64,000 bases of DNA from Zobellia uliginosa (GTDB lineage Bacteria > Bacteroidota > Bacteroidia > Flavobacteriales > Flavobacteriaceae). Below the pieces are notes generated by a model. The model did not search any database, was not told the origin of the DNA, and worked only from the letters and a program-made list of their open reading frames with translations. Below are positions 61,664 through 64,000 of this stretch, one piece after another. The position numbers were made by a program, and so were the translations under genes. Location: positions 124,001 to 188,000 of the forward strand of contig NZ_JAHKPY010000014.1 in the NCBI RefSeq assembly GCF_018860745.1, in the 5' to 3' direction. Within the stretch, counting starts at the first letter, position 1, and every line of letters begins with the position of its first letter.

Positions 61664-61892
61664 TAGCATTAGTAGGGTTTTACCATAAGAACTAACATTA
61701 TTATAACGTATATTGAAATAAGCATTTTCTATGACCATACGGTATATTCTACTTCGTCAAAGCAATAGCATATAAACCAATAGCAATATGACTGTTTGAG
61801 TACTGTCCCTATGTGTTTTTAGAAATGATTTGTTTTAATGAAAGTGATAATTTTAAAAATTACTAAGTTGCAGCCATAGACCAAAATTTTAA

Positions 61893-61900
61893 TAGTTTTG
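61893..61900 (+). promoter_or_regulatory. Promoter -7 element (TAGTTTTG) for the glycosyltransferase
   Basis: A perfect TAnnTTTG box 24 bp before the ATG at 61925. Confidence 0.5.
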
Positions 61901-61924
61901 AAAATAAATCAAAGTTGATTTCTT

Positions 61925-62803
61925 ATGAAGGTAACCGGTTTTTCTTTCGTTAAAAATGCCGTTTGTTTTGAATATCCCGTGATAGAATCCATTCAGTCTA
62001 TTTTACCTCTCTGTAACGAGTTTGTAATTGCAATTGGCAAATGCGATGATGGCACATTAGAATTGATTCAGAGTATCGATGATAAAAAAATAAAAATTAT
62101 TGAAACGGAATGGGACGATAATTTAAGAGAAGGAGGAAAAGTCTTAGCTGCTGAAACAAATAAAGCATTAGAACACATATCGGATGATACAGATTGGGCC
62201 TTTTACATTCAGGCTGATGAAGTTATTCATGAAAAAGATTTAGAAACTATTAAAAATGCTATGTTAACGTATAAGGATGACGAGCAAGTAGATGGGCTTC
62301 TATTCAAATATTTACATTTTTATGGTTCTTTTGATTATATAGGAGCCTCGTCAAATTGGTATTCGCACGAAATAAGGGTTATTAAAAATAACGCTAATAT
62401 ATATTCCTATAAGGATGCGCAAGGATTTAGAAAAAATGACAACGAAAAGCTTAACGTAAAATCTATAGATGCTTTTGTATACCATTATGGCTGGGTTAGA
62501 GAACCAGAGGCCATGCAAAGAAAACAATCAAATTTTGGTTCGCTCTATAGAGGTAAAGAGGAGCTAGAGAAAGCCAAAACAGTACCAAAAAAATATATCT
62601 ACGAAGATAGCATACATAAAATAGCTCCTTTCAAAGGCAGTCATCCTAAAATTATCATACCACGGATAAAAAAGAAAAACTGGACATTTGACTACGAAAT
62701 TTCTATGAGCCAAATAGACTTCAAAGATCGCTTTAAAAAAATCCTGAAGAATTATTTTGGTATAGACACCTATTATAAAAACTACAAGATCGTAAAGAAG
62801 TAA
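61925..62803 (+). CDS. Family 2-like glycosyltransferase, 292 aa
   Basis: A soluble GT-A-type enzyme. The N-terminus 'MKVTGFSFVKNAVCFEYPVIESIQSIL' and 'EFVIAIGKCDDGT' correspond to the nucleotide-binding strand, and 'FYIQADEVIHEKD' holds the D-x-D-equivalent (QADE), with a His/Trp-rich segment ('FVYHYGWVREP') near the C-terminus. Similar proteins occur in surface polysaccharide or glycoprotein pathways, but no such cluster is adjacent. Its A/T content and short spacing to thiL are unremarkable. Confidence 0.82.
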   Translation: MKVTGFSFVKNAVCFEYPVIESIQSILPLCNEFVIAIGKCDDGTLELIQSIDDKKIKIIETEWDDNLREGGKVLAAETNKALEHISDDTDWAFYIQADEVIHEKDLETIKNAMLTYKDDEQVDGLLFKYLHFYGSFDYIGASSNWYSHEIRVIKNNANIYSYKDAQGFRKNDNEKLNVKSIDAFVYHYGWVREPEAMQRKQSNFGSLYRGKEELEKAKTVPKKYIYEDSIHKIAPFKGSHPKIIIPRIKKKNWTFDYEISMSQIDFKDRFKKILKNYFGIDTYYKNYKIVKK

Positions 62804-62880
62804 CTAACACCAGAAGAAAGGTATTCCCTTATAAAAAAGGTCTTCAATATTAATTGTTATTATATCATAATTATCATTCT

Positions 62881-62888
62881 TACTTTTG
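62881..62888 (+). promoter_or_regulatory. Promoter -7 element (TACTTTTG), leaderless context
   Basis: A perfect TAnnTTTG box 4 bp before the ATG at 62893. Transcription would begin at or beside the A of ATG. It also rules out the TTG/ATG frame extension beginning at 62854. Confidence 0.6.
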
Positions 62889-62892
62889 CAAA

Positions 62893-63942
62893 ATGCTAAA
62901 AGATAAAAATCAAGAACGTACGTCTTTGGAAAAATTAGGTGAGTTTGGACTCATAGACCATTTGACCAAAAATTTCGAAATAAAACATAAGTCTACCGTA
63001 AAAGGTATTGGAGACGATGCTGCCGTATTCAACCATTCGGACAAAACGGTTCTAACCACAGATTTACTAATAGAGGGAGTGCATTTTGACCTTAGCTATA
63101 TGCCCCTAAAACATTTGGGTTACAAAGCAGTAATGGTCAACCTTTCCGATGTGTACGCCATGAATGCCACGGCTACCCAAATTACGGTGTCATTGGCCGT
63201 TTCAAATCGTTTTCCTTTAGAAGCTTTAGAAGAACTTTATGCAGGTATTGCACTTGCCGCAAAAGTTTTTAACGTTGATCTTATTGGCGGGGACACAACC
63301 TCTTCTACCTCCGGAATGCTAATTAGCATCACAGCAATAGGCGAGGCAAAGGAAAAGAAAATTACCTATAGAGATGGAGCTAAACCTAATGATCTTTTAG
63401 TTGTAAGTGGCGACCTAGGTGCTGCATACATGGGCTTGCAAGTTCTAGAACGTGAAAAAGAGGTTTTTAAAGTGAATCCCAATAACCAGCCCGACCTCTC
63501 GCCATACTCTTATATAGTTGAAAGACAATTGAAGCCCGAAGCGCGAAAAGACATCGTTGAACTGTTGAAAGACCTAGAGGTTCAACCTACAGCTATGATC
63601 GATATTAGCGACGGACTTTCTTCTGAAATTCTTCATCTCTGTAAAAACAGTAAGGTTGGTTGTAATCTATTTGAGGAGAAAATTCCCTTAGACCCGACTG
63701 TAATTTCTTCTTGTGAGGAGTTCAATGTAGACAGTACTATGGTAGCCCTTAGCGGTGGCGAGGATTATGAGTTACTTTTTACCATTACCCAAAACGATTT
63801 CGATAAAATTAAAGGCAACCCCAGCTTAACCGTAATTGGTCATATGGCCGATGAAAGCGAAGGCGCACATTTGGTTACAAGGGGAAATACCAAAATAGAA
63901 TTGACCGCTCAAGGTTGGAATTCTTTCAAAAATAACGACTAA
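62893..63942 (+). CDS. thiL: Thiamine-monophosphate kinase
   Basis: A 349-aa kinase that makes thiamine diphosphate from thiamine monophosphate and ATP. The metal/ATP motif is 'KGIGDDAAVF', followed by 'TTDLLIEGVHFDL', 'LIGGDTTSS' and 'MIDISDGLSSEI', all typical of ThiL/PurM-fold enzymes. The start MLKDKNQERTSLEKLGEFGL at 62893 is the family N-terminus and is confirmed by the promoter box 4 bp upstream; the longer frame from 62854 adds 13 unrelated residues. Confidence 0.93.
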   Translation: MLKDKNQERTSLEKLGEFGLIDHLTKNFEIKHKSTVKGIGDDAAVFNHSDKTVLTTDLLIEGVHFDLSYMPLKHLGYKAVMVNLSDVYAMNATATQITVSLAVSNRFPLEALEELYAGIALAAKVFNVDLIGGDTTSSTSGMLISITAIGEAKEKKITYRDGAKPNDLLVVSGDLGAAYMGLQVLEREKEVFKVNPNNQPDLSPYSYIVERQLKPEARKDIVELLKDLEVQPTAMIDISDGLSSEILHLCKNSKVGCNLFEEKIPLDPTVISSCEEFNVDSTMVALSGGEDYELLFTITQNDFDKIKGNPSLTVIGHMADESEGAHLVTRGNTKIELTAQGWNSFKNND

Positions 63943-63951
63943 GGTTGTCAT

Positions 63952-64000
63952 ATGAGAAAACATAGAAGAACTAAAAAACTGATTTTAAGGCTTTCCGTAT
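63952..64000 (+). CDS. Partial gene at the right edge
   Basis: ATG at 63952, 9 bp after the thiL stop, opens a frame that runs off the window. Only 16 residues are visible, beginning MRKHRRTKKLILRLSV, strongly basic, like the N-terminus of a membrane or signal-anchored protein. No assignment is possible. It may be co-transcribed with thiL. Confidence 0.4.
   Translation, partial: MRKHRRTKKLILRLSV

Noticed and set aside
62804-62892. Thiamine (TPP) riboswitch before thiL
   Set aside because: The promoter box is only 4 bp from the ATG, so there is no leader to hold one.

Overview
The window looks like chromosome from a marine-type member of the Flavobacteriaceae (Bacteroidetes), in the neighbourhood of Maribacter or Zobellia. 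The genus is an inference; the family rests on the gene content. Lineage markers include DUF3109, DUF2480, DUF3078, DUF1460, a sufBCD-S-E-T cluster and a hemC-hemD fusion. The DNA is AT-rich, Shine-Dalgarno sequences are absent, and many genes are preceded by the Bacteroidetes -7 element TAnnTTTG. That element was used to correct several start codons. No tRNA, rRNA, CRISPR array, prophage or insertion sequence was seen.

Layout. 1-5 kb: a small secreted-peptide operon facing a LytTR response regulator and TPR histidine kinase pair, with a LytTR-type operator between them. 5-10 kb: MarC, an S41 protease with dCMP deaminase, HupE/UreJ, a J-domain protein and a bacilliredoxin. 10-17 kb: plsC and an HD hydrolase, a Tat-exported Gfo/Idh/MocA protein, a processive glycosyltransferase, an outer-membrane barrel and a radical SAM protein. 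17-25 kb: a secreted unknown, enoyl-CoA hydratase, an NtrY-like kinase, HemJ, a redoxin-like protein, EcsC and a secreted alpha/beta hydrolase. 24.5-34 kb: MATE exporter, ferrochelatase, MscS channel, a 1174-aa TraB/GumN protein, a lipoprotein and a DUF1460 amidase-like protein.

34.6-45.7 kb is a haem biosynthesis cluster: a divergent AraC regulator, hemA, hemCD, hemE, an acetyltransferase, hemF, a tiny basic protein, a lipoprotein, an SF2 helicase with membrane segments on the opposite strand, then hemB. With hemH and hemJ upstream, nearly the whole route from glutamyl-tRNA to protohaem is in the window; hemL is not. 45.7-52.2 kb holds a serine hydrolase, a CNNM/CBS protein, MGMT, two nucleases and hflX. 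53-61.6 kb holds the SUF iron-sulfur machinery (sufA-B-C-D, then a barrel gene, then sufS-E-T, DUF2480, DUF3078). The right end has a glycosyltransferase, thiL and the start of another gene. Haem and Fe-S biogenesis being close together is consistent with iron cofactor supply for an aerobe (HemF is the oxygen-dependent enzyme).

The most notable discovery is in the 890-bp gap after hflX (52246-53089). Three tandem transcription units share identical promoter geometry: TTCATC, then two TTCACAACA repeats exactly 21 bp apart, then TTTA, 20 bp, and a TAnnTTYR box. Each ends in its own strong intrinsic terminator. They are predicted to make three paralogous RNAs of about 130-175 nt under a common activator. 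A short reading frame in the first two leaves open whether they act as RNAs or encode tiny peptides.
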